Below, piece after piece: positions 1 to 6,496 of a stretch of DNA of 16,455 nucleotides (positions are counted from its first letter, which is position 1; each line of letters opens with the position of its first letter). Source of the stretch: Gammaproteobacteria bacterium. Lineage in GTDB: Bacteria; Pseudomonadota; Gammaproteobacteria; UWMA-0217. The notes beneath the pieces are model-generated. The model did no database searches, was not told the origin of the DNA, and worked only from the letters and a program-made list of their open reading frames with translations. The translations under genes were made by a program, and so were the position numbers. The stretch lies in contig JALVPS010000168.1 of NCBI GenBank assembly GCA_027031685.1, positions 1 through 16,455 of the forward strand. The letters are read 5' to 3'.

Positions 1-473
1 CCGGTGTCGCCCTGGTCGCGCAGGTAGTCGCGCGGCGAGTAGGGGATGGGCGGCCACAGCGCCCAGCGGTACTGGCCGCTGGCCAGCCGCTCGCGGTGCA
101 GCTCGTGGATGACCACGCCGCGCTGCTTCAGGCCCAGCTGGGCCGCCCCCCAGGCCACCAGCACCACGGCCGCCAGGGCGGCCAGGCGCCGCCCCGGGCG
201 CAGGCCGCGCGCGAAGGAGAGGGCCAGCCCGGCCAGAAAGGCCGTCAGCCAGCCCACGTCGCCCGGCGTGAGCGCGGCCAGCAGCGGGCTGGACCAGTGG
301 CCGTCCGCCCAGCGCGCCAGCAGCGGCCGGCTGTTGGCCAGGAAGGGGGCGAAGGCGGCCAGCACCGCCAGCAGGGCGATCCAGGCCAGCCCCAGGCGCG
401 CCCCCCAGCCGGCGAAGGTGCGGCGCAGCAGGCGCGCCAGATAGCCCTCGCGGCGCCGCTGCCGCTCAGTCAT
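1..473 (-). CDS. Peptide-type ABC transporter permease, OppC/YejE-like (partial, C-terminus outside window)
   Basis: Second inner-membrane permease of an oligopeptide/dipeptide-type ABC importer. Only the first 157 or so residues are inside the window. The ATG at 473 overlaps the end of the upstream permease gene by 8 bp, which indicates translational coupling. Visible order: a basic N-terminus (MTERQRRREGY), TM1 at about residues 27-46, a linker, two further hydrophobic stretches at about 74-88 and 97-112, then the segment WPPIPYSPRDYLRDQGDTG. That last segment is characteristic of OppC/YejE-type permeases just before the conserved 'LGTDxxGRD' region, which would lie beyond the edge. Family members usually have only TM1 before this point, so the two extra hydrophobic stretches are odd. 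The partner permease has the same kind of addition. Substrate cannot be told from sequence; peptides are the family default. Confidence 0.85.
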   Translation of the reverse strand, partial: MTERQRRREGYLARLLRRTFAGWGARLGLAWIALLAVLAAFAPFLANSRPLLARWADGHWSSPLLAALTPGDVGWLTAFLAGLALSFARGLRPGRRLAALAAVVLVAWGAAQLGLKQRGVVIHELHRERLASGQYRWALWPPIPYSPRDYLRDQGDT

Positions 474-1848
474 AGCTCACCCGCGGGTCGGCCATGGCGT
501 ACAGCAGGTCGGCGACCAGGTAGCCGAGCAGGGTCAGCAGGCCGGAGATGAGGGTGATGGACAGCACCAGCTCGCGGTCGCGCCCCTTGACGGCCTCCAC
601 CGCCAGCTTACCCATGCCGTCGATGGAGAAGATGCTCTCCACGATCACCGAGCCGGCCAGCAGGCCCGGCAGCAGGCTGGCGGCCACCGTGATGAGCGGC
701 AGCAGCGAGTTGCGGAACACGTGCCGCCACAGCACCAGCCGCTCCGGCACCCCCTTGGCGCGCGCCGTGCGCGCGTAGTCGGCCTGCAGGTTCTCCAGCA
801 CCGCCGAGCGCGTCAGCCGCGCCAGGAAGGCAAAGCCGCCGTAGGACAGGCACACCACCGGCAGCACCAGGTGCCACAGCCGGTCCAGCAAGAAGCCGCG
901 CACGAAGCCCGGTCCGGCCCAGGCCGCGCCCAGCGCCACCCCCACGCCCAGCCCCAGCACGCCCAGGCAGGCCACGCGCAGCCCCATCGAGGCGCTGGCG
1001 GCGATGGCATACAGCACCACGGCGAAGGCCGGCACCAGCAGGGCGTACAGCCAGGCCGGCGGCGGCTGCGGCAGGTCGCGCGCCATGGCCACCGCCAGCG
1101 CCGCCCCCAGCGCCACCCCGGCCGCCACCCGCCCGGGCCGCCACGGCCAGCGCGCCAGGGCCACCCCGCCGGCCGTGCCCAGCGCCGCGGCCAGGCCCAG
1201 GCGCGCCACGTCCAGCGTGTCGCGCCAGTGCGGCAGGAAGGGCATGTCCAGCGCGGCCCGCTCGCTCAGGCCGCTGGTGGGGAACCAGTGCCAGTACTGG
1301 GCGTTGGCGAAGAAGCCGATGAGCAGCACGCCGGTGAGCATGGTGGGCACCGACCACAGGGCCAGCAGGATCATGCTGGAGGTGACGTCGAAGCGGCCGC
1401 CGCGGTCGGTGGCGGCGCGCACGCCAATGAGGATGGATACCAGGTAGATGAGCGGCACGGTGAGCACGTTGAGCAGCAGGGTGATGGGCACCCGCTCGCG
1501 CAGCAGCTCGGCCACCGGACGGCCATAGCGGAAGCTCTCCCCCAGGTCCGGCCCCTTGGTGAGGGAAAAGCGGCCGAAGTGGCCGTCCTCGTCCAGGGTG
1601 AAGCCGATGGGCGAGACGTTGTTGAGCCAGCGCAGGTACTGCAGCGGCAGGGGCTGATCCAGCCCGTAGCGGCGGTTGTAGTATTCCTGCAGGGCCTGCT
1701 TTTCCTGCGGGTTGAGGCCGATGTCGTCCACCAGCGACTGGGCGGTGATGCCGCCCGGCGACAGGGCCATGACCACGAACACCACCAGCGTGATGCCAAA
1801 CAGGGTGGGCACCATCAGCAGCAGGCGGCGGACGATGTAGTCGAGCAT
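466..1848 (-). CDS. Peptide-type ABC transporter permease, DppB/OppB/YejB-like, with extra hydrophobic insert
   Basis: Inner-membrane permease of a dipeptide/oligopeptide-type ABC importer, 460 aa; typical relatives have about 310-365 aa. It opens with the classic MLDYIVRRLLLMVPTLFGIT and TM1. TM helices follow at about 120-142, 155-182 and 390-450, with the EAA loop (ARAKGVPERLVLWRHVFRN, about 362-380) that contacts the ATPase. The stretch IYLVSILIGVRAATDRGGRF resembles YejB. Residues about 205-322 are not expected in this family: an Ala/Gly/Val-rich insert containing about three to four potential membrane segments. The homologous frame resumes at WHLVLPVVCLSYGGFAFL. The start lies 12 bp after the solute-binding protein stop, and the end overlaps the next permease by 8 bp, so the three genes form one operon. 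No ATPase gene is inside the window. Confidence 0.92.
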   Translation of the reverse strand: MLDYIVRRLLLMVPTLFGITLVVFVVMALSPGGITAQSLVDDIGLNPQEKQALQEYYNRRYGLDQPLPLQYLRWLNNVSPIGFTLDEDGHFGRFSLTKGPDLGESFRYGRPVAELLRERVPITLLLNVLTVPLIYLVSILIGVRAATDRGGRFDVTSSMILLALWSVPTMLTGVLLIGFFANAQYWHWFPTSGLSERAALDMPFLPHWRDTLDVARLGLAAALGTAGGVALARWPWRPGRVAAGVALGAALAVAMARDLPQPPPAWLYALLVPAFAVVLYAIAASASMGLRVACLGVLGLGVGVALGAAWAGPGFVRGFLLDRLWHLVLPVVCLSYGGFAFLARLTRSAVLENLQADYARTARAKGVPERLVLWRHVFRNSLLPLITVAASLLPGLLAGSVIVESIFSIDGMGKLAVEAVKGRDRELVLSITLISGLLTLLGYLVADLLYAMADPRVSYD

Positions 1849-1860
1849 GGCGGCGGGCGG

Positions 1861-3732
1861 CTATTTGTACTTCTGCAGCGGCGCCGGCACGTACCAGCCG
1901 ATGGGCGTCTCCGAGACGTTGAGGCCGAGGGGGGTCACCTCCACGTTGTGCATGCGCTTGTCGATGAACACCAGCGACTTGCGCCGCATGAGGAAGGTGT
2001 AGGGCTGGTCCTCGTACAGGATGCGCTCGGCCGCCTGCCACAGCGGCATGCGCTGGTCCTCGTCCACCGTGCGCCGCGCCTGCTCGATGAGCCGGTCCAG
2101 GCGCGGGTTGGCGTAGCTGACGAAGTTGTCCGCCTCCGGCTTCATCTGGCTGGAGTGGAATATCTGGTACAGGTCGCCCTCCACGCTGCCGGTCCAGCCC
2201 AGGGTGATGGCGTCGAAGTCGCGCTTGCGCAGCAGGTCCAGCATCACCGACCACTCGGCCGGCTTGGGCACCAGCTGCACCCCGGCGCGGGCGTACAGGT
2301 CCTTGAGGAACAGCACGATGCGGCGCGTGTCCTCGTTGTCCTGGAAGAACACCAGCTCGAAGCGGAACGGCCGGCCGTCCCGGTCCTCCAGCACCCCGTC
2401 GCCGTCGCGGTCGGCAAAACCGGCCTCGGCCAGCAGGGCCTTGGCCTTGGCCAGGTCGAAGGGGCGCGGCTCGAGGTCGCGGGCGTGCTGCCGGCTCTGC
2501 GGGCTGAACGGCCCCACGGCGATCTCGGCGTAGCCGAGCATGATCTCGTCCACGATGCGGCGGCGGTCGGTGAGGTAAGTCATGGCCTGGCGCACGCGCT
2601 TGTCGGCGAACCACGTGGGTTTGCCGCCGCGCCGCTCGTTCCAGCCGATGTAACTGTAGCCGGAGGTGGGGCTCAAGTACTCCAGGGCGATGCTGCGCGA
2701 CATCAGGTCGCGGTCGTTGCGCAGCCGCTTGTACTCCAGCGGGCGGGCGCCGTACACGTCGATCTCGCCGTTGCGGTAGCTGGCCAGGCGGGCGGTCTGG
2801 TTCTCGATGATCTTCCACAGCAGCTTGTCGAAGCTGGGCTGCACCGGCCCCCAGTAGCGGGGATTGCGCTCCAGCTCGACCAGCCCCACGTCGGGCGTCC
2901 AGCCCTTGGGATCGGGCAGGCGGTACGGCCCGGAGCCGAACAGCAGCCCCTTGGACTGGTTGAAGGCCTCCGGATCCTTCAAATACGGCGCGTAGAAGTG
3001 CCTGGCGAGGATGGCCATACCGCCGGCCAGGGCCAGGCTGTCGAAATACGGCTCCTTGAAGCGGAACGCCACCCGGTATGGCCCCAGCGCCTTCACCGCG
3101 GCGATCTTCTCGTAGTAGGCGCGCTCGCGGGGGGCGGCGATCTTCGGGTTCATGATGAAGTCGAAGGTAAACACCACGTCCTCGGCGGTGAGCGGTTCGC
3201 CGTCCGAGAAGTGCACATCGTGGCGCAGGTCGAACACGATGCGCTTGCCGTCGTTGCTGACGGTCCAGCGCTCGGCCAGGGCGCCCTGCCACTTGAGCGT
3301 CTCCGGGTCGCGCTGCAGCAGGGACTCCAGCACATAGTTCTGCACCGCGGCGGCGTAGGCGTCAGTGGACACCAGCGGGGTGATGGTCTTCAGGGAGTTG
3401 CCGAAGGCGCGCACCAGCCAGTCGCCCTCGGCGTAGTCGGGGCGCTCGGTGACCGCCTTGGCGCGGCGGAAGGCGGGCGGGATGGCGCCGCCGCCCTGCC
3501 CCACGGCCAGCGGGCTAGTGACGGCCGCGCCGGCGGCCACGCGCCGCTGCAGCTCGGCATAGCTCTGGCTGAGGCGGCGCACGTCCTGCGCCTGTTCCTT
3601 GAGGACCGTCTCCATCTCCGCCAGCTTCTGCCACTGGCGGTCGATCTGGTACATGGTGAGCAGCACCACCACCAGCAGCAGGCCGATGGCCACAAAGAGG
3701 AAGAAGTCCTTGATCGTGAAGCGGTTTTCCAT
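1861..3732 (-). CDS. ABC transporter substrate-binding protein, family 5 (SBP_bac_5), with N-terminal membrane anchor and coiled coil
   Basis: Periplasmic substrate-binding component of the same importer, 623 aa. The family 5 signature is clear at about residues 151-195 (ALAERWTVSNDGKRIVFDL, then FSDGEPLTAEDVVFTFDF). Later blocks such as RVRQAMTYLTDRRRIVDEIM and the C-terminal TFLMRRKSLVFIDKRMHNVE are also typical. The N-terminus is unusual: MENRFTIKDF followed by one long hydrophobic helix (about 10-28) with no signal-peptidase or lipobox site, then a charged, heptad-like stretch (about 30-66) that reads as a coiled coil, and a Gly/Pro/Ala linker. It is therefore probably tethered to the inner membrane rather than free or lipidated. 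First gene of the operon; its ATG at 3732 diverges from the HIT-like gene, with 149 bp between them. No strong Shine-Dalgarno sequence is visible. Confidence 0.92.
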   Translation of the reverse strand: MENRFTIKDFFLFVAIGLLLVVVLLTMYQIDRQWQKLAEMETVLKEQAQDVRRLSQSYAELQRRVAAGAAVTSPLAVGQGGGAIPPAFRRAKAVTERPDYAEGDWLVRAFGNSLKTITPLVSTDAYAAAVQNYVLESLLQRDPETLKWQGALAERWTVSNDGKRIVFDLRHDVHFSDGEPLTAEDVVFTFDFIMNPKIAAPRERAYYEKIAAVKALGPYRVAFRFKEPYFDSLALAGGMAILARHFYAPYLKDPEAFNQSKGLLFGSGPYRLPDPKGWTPDVGLVELERNPRYWGPVQPSFDKLLWKIIENQTARLASYRNGEIDVYGARPLEYKRLRNDRDLMSRSIALEYLSPTSGYSYIGWNERRGGKPTWFADKRVRQAMTYLTDRRRIVDEIMLGYAEIAVGPFSPQSRQHARDLEPRPFDLAKAKALLAEAGFADRDGDGVLEDRDGRPFRFELVFFQDNEDTRRIVLFLKDLYARAGVQLVPKPAEWSVMLDLLRKRDFDAITLGWTGSVEGDLYQIFHSSQMKPEADNFVSYANPRLDRLIEQARRTVDEDQRMPLWQAAERILYEDQPYTFLMRRKSLVFIDKRMHNVEVTPLGLNVSETPIGWYVPAPLQKYK

Positions 3733-3845
3733 GCAGCGCGGCCCCGGCGGGGGCAGTGGTCGACGAATCGGCTAGCCTACCACCAAATGCCCGCCGGCGA
3801 GCAGCGCCAGGCCACAGCGCGGCCGTGGCGGCGCCCAGTGCCGTG

Positions 3846-3851
3846 CTAGAA
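3846..3851 (+). promoter_or_regulatory. Candidate -10 element (TAGAAT) for the HIT-like gene
   Basis: TAGAAT matches the sigma70 -10 consensus at 5 of 6 positions and lies 30 bp before the ATG at 3882, leaving a leader of about 24 nt. No convincing -35 is seen 16-18 bp upstream in this GC-rich divergent region. Inference from consensus only. Confidence 0.45.
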
Positions 3852-3881
3852 TCCGCGCCCCCGCCGCCCCCGGAGCCGCCC

Positions 3882-4904
3882 ATGCTGCTGGACACCCCCT
3901 TCGACACCTTCCGGCATCGATTCGAGGACCACCTGGCCGAGCTGCTCGCCCCCGACCAGCCGGGGGCCTTCATCCTGGTGCTGGCCAACGCCATGCAGGA
4001 CGCGGCGCTGCACGCGCGCCTGGCCGAGGGGCTGGCGGCCACCTGGGCGGCGCTGCGCACGGCCCTGGCGGCCGGCACCCTGCAAGGGGCGCCCGACGAC
4101 CTGGCCGTGCTGGAGCGGCTGGCGGAACACGGCATCGACGGCTACCACAGCTGGCGGCAGCGCGACGTGCCCCCCTGGCGGCTGGCCTTCACCCCCCTGC
4201 GCGCCCTGCGCCCGGCGCGTGCCTCCAAGGACCGCTTCACCACCCTGCAGCGGCCCTTCGACCCCCGGGGCTTCCACTTCGACAAGCCCTTCCTGCGTCC
4301 GGAGATCCTGGCCGAGACGGATTTCGAGGGCAGCCCGCTGCGGGTCATGTACCACAAGTTCCCCTTCGCCCCCTACCACCTGCTGCTGGTGCCCGAGCCC
4401 ACCGCCGGCCGCGCCCAGTACCTCGGCCCAGCCGACCACGAGCGCTTCTGGCGGCTCACCGCCCGCGCCGCCCGCCACCTGCCCGGCTTCGGGCTGGGTT
4501 ACAACAGCCTCGGCGCCGGCGCCTCCATCAACCACCTGCACGCCCACGGCATCGTCGATCCCGCCCCGCTGCCCATCGAGGGCGACCAGTGGCGGCACAA
4601 CGGCGGCGCCCTGCCCTACCCCCTGGCCGTGACCCCGCTCGACGACCGCGATGCCGCCTGGCGGGCCATCGCCGCACTGCACCGCCGTCAGCAGCCCTAC
4701 AACCTCTTCTACCGCCCCGGCCGCTGCTACCTGATCACCCGCCGCCCGCAGGGCAGCCCGGAGATGGCCCCCTGGCTGCGCGGCGCCGGCTGGTACGAGG
4801 CCTGCGGCGGCTTCAACCTGAGCGACGAGACCACCTTCCAGGCCCTCACCGCCGCGCGGATCGAGCGCGACCTCGCCACCCTGCGGGTGCCGGCCTCCGC
4901 CTGA
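3882..4904 (+). CDS. HIT-superfamily protein resembling GDP-hexose phosphorylase (GDPGP1/VTC2-like)
   Basis: Protein of 340 aa. The core GYNSLGAGASINHLHAHGIV (about residues 206-225) carries a complete histidine triad H218-x-H220-x-H222. It closely resembles the 'NSLGxxAxxNHLHxxG' block of GDP-D-glucose phosphorylase GDPGP1 and plant GDP-L-galactose phosphorylase VTC2. The preceding HLLLVPEP and the later YNLFYRPGRCYLITRRP also fit nucleotidyl transfer enzymes of this branch, which break a phospho-nucleotide bond through a covalent histidine-nucleotide intermediate. The frame is open further upstream, to an ATG at 3756. The start at 3882 is preferred because the candidate promoter lies between the two, and the extra N-terminus would be low-complexity and proline-rich. 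The gene stands alone on the plus strand. Function is an inference from motif resemblance; an Ap4A phosphorylase-like role is an alternative. Confidence 0.7.
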   Translation: MLLDTPFDTFRHRFEDHLAELLAPDQPGAFILVLANAMQDAALHARLAEGLAATWAALRTALAAGTLQGAPDDLAVLERLAEHGIDGYHSWRQRDVPPWRLAFTPLRALRPARASKDRFTTLQRPFDPRGFHFDKPFLRPEILAETDFEGSPLRVMYHKFPFAPYHLLLVPEPTAGRAQYLGPADHERFWRLTARAARHLPGFGLGYNSLGAGASINHLHAHGIVDPAPLPIEGDQWRHNGGALPYPLAVTPLDDRDAAWRAIAALHRRQQPYNLFYRPGRCYLITRRPQGSPEMAPWLRGAGWYEACGGFNLSDETTFQALTAARIERDLATLRVPASA

Positions 4905-4932
4905 GGCCGCCCTGCCGCCATCCCGAAACGCA

Positions 4933-4953
4933 AAGAGCCGTCGCGAGGGACGG
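4933..4953 (-). terminator. Intrinsic terminator, probably the original end of the tRNA-Leu transcript
   Basis: On the minus strand a 5-bp stem CCGTC/GACGG with a 6-nt loop (4938-4953) is followed by CTCTTTGCGTTT. It lies just beyond the displaced tRNA-Leu 3' end at 4993. It is therefore best read as the terminator of the ancestral tRNA cluster, now about 3 kb from the intact tRNA-Leu because of the islet. It lacks a T-run in the plus direction, so it is unlikely to serve the HIT-like gene. Confidence 0.45.
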
Positions 4954-4992
4954 ATCCATTCATCGCTCGTCATTACTGGCGCGGCCGGCGTC

Positions 4993-5051
4993 TTGGTGCC
5001 CGGGGCCGAACTCGAACCGGCACGGCATTGCTGCCGAGGGATTTTAAGTCC
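4993..5051 (-). repeat. Attachment site copy: duplicated 3' half of tRNA-Leu
   Basis: Direct repeat of 8041-8099, 58 of 59 bases identical. Read on the minus strand it includes the anticodon stem-loop, the variable arm, the T-arm and CCA. The single difference turns a G-C pair of the T-stem into G-U, so pairing is kept. It lacks the 5' half of a tRNA and cannot yield a functional one. It represents the host tRNA 3' end displaced when the islet inserted. Confidence 0.88.
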
Positions 5052-5173
5052 AATTCCGAGGTGTCTGTGTTCATGCTGTTCCAATGTTTTCAGATACTTG
5101 CGTGAAACTCACGTTACTGTTTTGACGTGGTTCGGAACAACCGCACCCACAAAAGCGCCCACAATCACGCTAC

Positions 5174-5218
5174 CGCGTCTGGGCCGTCGCCCCGGAACTG
5201 GCCGAACTCAACGGCTAC
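5174..5218 (+). pseudogene. Fragment of a DUF1902/HicB-like antitoxin gene
   Basis: This 45-bp stretch matches 6626-6670, inside the DUF1902/HicB-like gene, at 44 of 45 bases, and encodes RVWAVAPELAELNGY in the same sense. Neither the upstream nor the downstream part of the gene is present. It is a remnant of a second copy, or of an internal duplication with later deletion, beside the left boundary of the islet. Confidence 0.65.
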
Positions 5219-5226
5219 AAGTTACT

Positions 5227-5547
5227 TCAACCACTGGCCGCATGGCGCCCTTCCGGCTCGGCCACCAGGCGCACGCCCAGCGCCCGCATCACTCGCATCA
5301 CCGTATCGAAGCGCGGCGCGGCGCCACCGCGCAGCGCCCGGTAGAGCGCCTCGCGGGCCAGACCGGACTCGCGGGCGATCTCCGTCATGCCGCGCGCGCG
5401 GGCGATATCGCCCAAGGCGGCGACCAGCAGATTGGGGTCGTTTTCCTCGAGCACGCAGGTCAAATACTCGGCAATCGCCTGATCGTCCTCCAGGTATTCG
5501 GTCACATCGAAATCGGGCAGCTCGGAAACACGAATCTTTTGGGTCAT
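5227..5547 (-). CDS. HigA-like antitoxin (addiction-module antidote family)
   Basis: Small DNA-binding antitoxin of 106 aa. It has the family's N-terminal form (VSELPDFDVTEYLEDDQAIA, about residues 7-26), then LLVAALGDIARARGMTEIA and a helix-turn-helix around IARESGLAREALYRALRGG (about 57-75). The C-terminal FDTVMRVMRALGVRLV is also usual for the 'addiction module antidote' branch. Antitoxins of this group neutralise a RelE/HigB-fold mRNase and repress their own operon. A good Shine-Dalgarno sequence (TGGAGGAT) precedes the ATG at 5547. The cognate toxin gene ends 3 bp upstream but has lost its N-terminal part, so this antitoxin is effectively orphaned. It could now be expressed from the promoter of the next module (6404-6431). 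Confidence 0.85.
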   Translation of the reverse strand: MTQKIRVSELPDFDVTEYLEDDQAIAEYLTCVLEENDPNLLVAALGDIARARGMTEIARESGLAREALYRALRGGAAPRFDTVMRVMRALGVRLVAEPEGRHAASG

Positions 5548-5550
5548 GGG

Positions 5551-5751
5551 TCAATCCTCCAGGGTTCTGGCCAGCGCGATGGCGCGCTCGATGTCCCGGC
5601 ACTGTGTGGACTTGTCGCCACCGCCCAGCATGATGATCAACACCTCGCCGCGCCGGGTGTAGTACATGCGCCAGCCGGGACCGAAAAACTCCCGCATCTC
5701 GAAGACGCCCTCACCAACCGGCTTCACGTCACCCAGGTTGCCTTTCGCCGC
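5551..5751 (-). pseudogene. HigB/RelE-family toxin, N-terminally truncated
   Basis: The 66 residues encoded here (from about AAKGNLGDVKPVGEGVFEMR to ARTLED) match the C-terminal two thirds of phage-derived HigB-like toxins: GNxGDVKPVGEG, the 'GPGWRMYYTRRG' strand, 'LGGGDKSTQ' and a terminal helix. These toxins normally have about 95-100 aa and begin with a helix-rich segment of some 35 residues ('F..WL..LRD..A..RI'), which is absent. The reading frame continues upstream to an ATG at 5844, but that part is arginine/glycine-rich, lies partly inside the upstream antitoxin gene, and does not resemble the family. It is best explained by a deletion that joined two toxin-antitoxin modules head to tail. 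Probably inactive. Confidence 0.7.
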
Positions 5752-5795
5752 GCTCGACGCCAAGGAAGACCAGCCGCCAGCCCTGAGCCTCCGCC

Positions 5796-6101
5796 TTACG
5801 CCGCCGACAACAGCGCCTCCGGGTGCTTCAGCGCGATCCGGCACAGCACCAGGGCGCTGCCCGGCGGCTTGAAGCGCCCCTGCTCCCAGTCGCGCAGCGT
5901 GGCCACCGGCGTGTCGATCAACTCCGCGAACCGCGCCTGTGACAGCCCCAGCGACTTGCGCGCCGCGCGCAGCAGCGACTGCTCCGGCGTCGTCTCGCCG
6001 GCGAACTCGCCGCGCCGCATCTCGTCCAGCGACTCGCGCAACCCCTCTATGGATTCCCCGGCATCGGCCTCGATGGCCTTGGCAATCTTCTCGATGTCCA
6101 T
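5796..6101 (-). CDS. XRE-family antitoxin (HigA2/NadS-like)
   Basis: Antitoxin and autorepressor of 101 aa, partner of the RelE-like toxin encoded 1 bp upstream. The N-terminal half binds the toxin in this family (MDIEKIAKAIEADAGESIEG onward, rich in acidic and Arg residues). The C-terminal half is a Cro/CI-type helix-turn-helix: LGLSQARFAELIDTPVATLR followed by DWEQGRFKPPGSA (about residues 52-84), where W and QGR are hallmark positions. The stop codon at 5796 is followed at once by the relic of the next toxin. Expression should be coupled to the toxin from the promoter and palindrome at 6404-6431, which this protein probably binds. Confidence 0.88.
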   Translation of the reverse strand: MDIEKIAKAIEADAGESIEGLRESLDEMRRGEFAGETTPEQSLLRAARKSLGLSQARFAELIDTPVATLRDWEQGRFKPPGSALVLCRIALKHPEALLSAA

Positions 6102-6102
6102 C

Positions 6103-6396
6103 TCAACGCACCTCTCTGATCTCGTTTGGCGTCATGTCCGAGCGGTCCGCTTTCGCGTACACCGCCACCAGACACAAGCGGTCGGCGTCGAGATGAAAGT
6201 AGATCACCCGCGCGCCCCCGCGCTTGCCCCGGCCACTGGCCGCCCAACGCACCTTGCGCGCTCCCTCCGCGCCGGGAATCCCATCACCGGCATCCGGATG
6301 GGCGGCGATCCAGGCGATGAAGTCGAGACGCTCTTCCTCGCTCCAAAGCTTGTTGGCCTGCTTGCGGAAGGCGGCTGTCTCGACAACCGTTTTCAT
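6103..6396 (-). CDS. RelE/HigB2-family toxin
   Basis: Toxin of a type II module, 97 aa from the ATG at 6396 (MKTVVETAAFRKQANKLW). Family features are a short N-terminal helix, the central IPGAEGARKVRWAASGRGKR with the RK.RWA..GRGK..GARVIYF pattern typical of HigB2/RelE-type ribosome-dependent mRNases, and the C-terminal VAVYAKADRSDMTPNEIREV. A further ATG at 6408 is in frame (MITIM), but it lies inside the -10 element, so the start at 6396 is chosen. That puts the start codon at the predicted transcription start, so the message may be leaderless. Only 1 bp separates its stop from the antitoxin start. It looks intact and is the one complete toxin in the islet. Confidence 0.85.
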   Translation of the reverse strand: MKTVVETAAFRKQANKLWSEEERLDFIAWIAAHPDAGDGIPGAEGARKVRWAASGRGKRGGARVIYFHLDADRLCLVAVYAKADRSDMTPNEIREVR

Positions 6397-6403
6397 GATG
6401 GTA

Positions 6404-6431
6404 ATCATACGGGAATCCCGTATATCGTCAA
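6404..6431 (-). promoter_or_regulatory. Promoter with palindromic operator for the RelE/XRE module
   Basis: On the minus strand TTGACG (6426-6431) and TATGAT (6404-6409) are spaced by 16 bp, a strong sigma70-like promoter. A perfect interrupted palindrome, ATACGGGA-A-TCCCGTAT (6407-6423), fills the spacer and overlaps the -10. A dimeric helix-turn-helix antitoxin bound there would block RNA polymerase. This is the usual conditional autorepression layout; the identity of the binding protein is inferred. Confidence 0.7.
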
Positions 6432-6438
6432 CCCCCAT

Positions 6439-6468
6439 TTGACGCCCCGCGCCCGCCGGGTCTACGCT
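6439..6468 (+). promoter_or_regulatory. Candidate divergent promoter for the HicB/HicA-like module
   Basis: TTGACG (6439-6444) and TACGCT (6463-6468) are spaced by 18 bp, with about 28 bp to the ATG at 6497. It is arranged back to back with the RelE/XRE promoter, only 7 bp separating the two -35 elements. The -10 is weak, so the call is tentative. Confidence 0.35.
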
Positions 6469-6496
6469 CACCCCGTCACTTCAACGTCCCATCGCC

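Noticed and set aside
608..3849. Long open frames of about 900-1040 codons on both strands over the ABC transporter genes
   Set aside because: Their translations are Arg/Ala/Gly/His-rich with no family features, while the family 5 binding protein and permease frames are unmistakable.
3756..3881. Upstream start for the HIT-like protein, adding 42 residues
   Set aside because: The extra segment is low-complexity and proline-rich, and the candidate promoter lies within it. The start at 3882 gives a family-like N-terminus.
6397..6408. Upstream ATG (MITI...) as the start of the RelE-like toxin
   Set aside because: It falls inside the -10 element of the only good promoter and would not be on the transcript.
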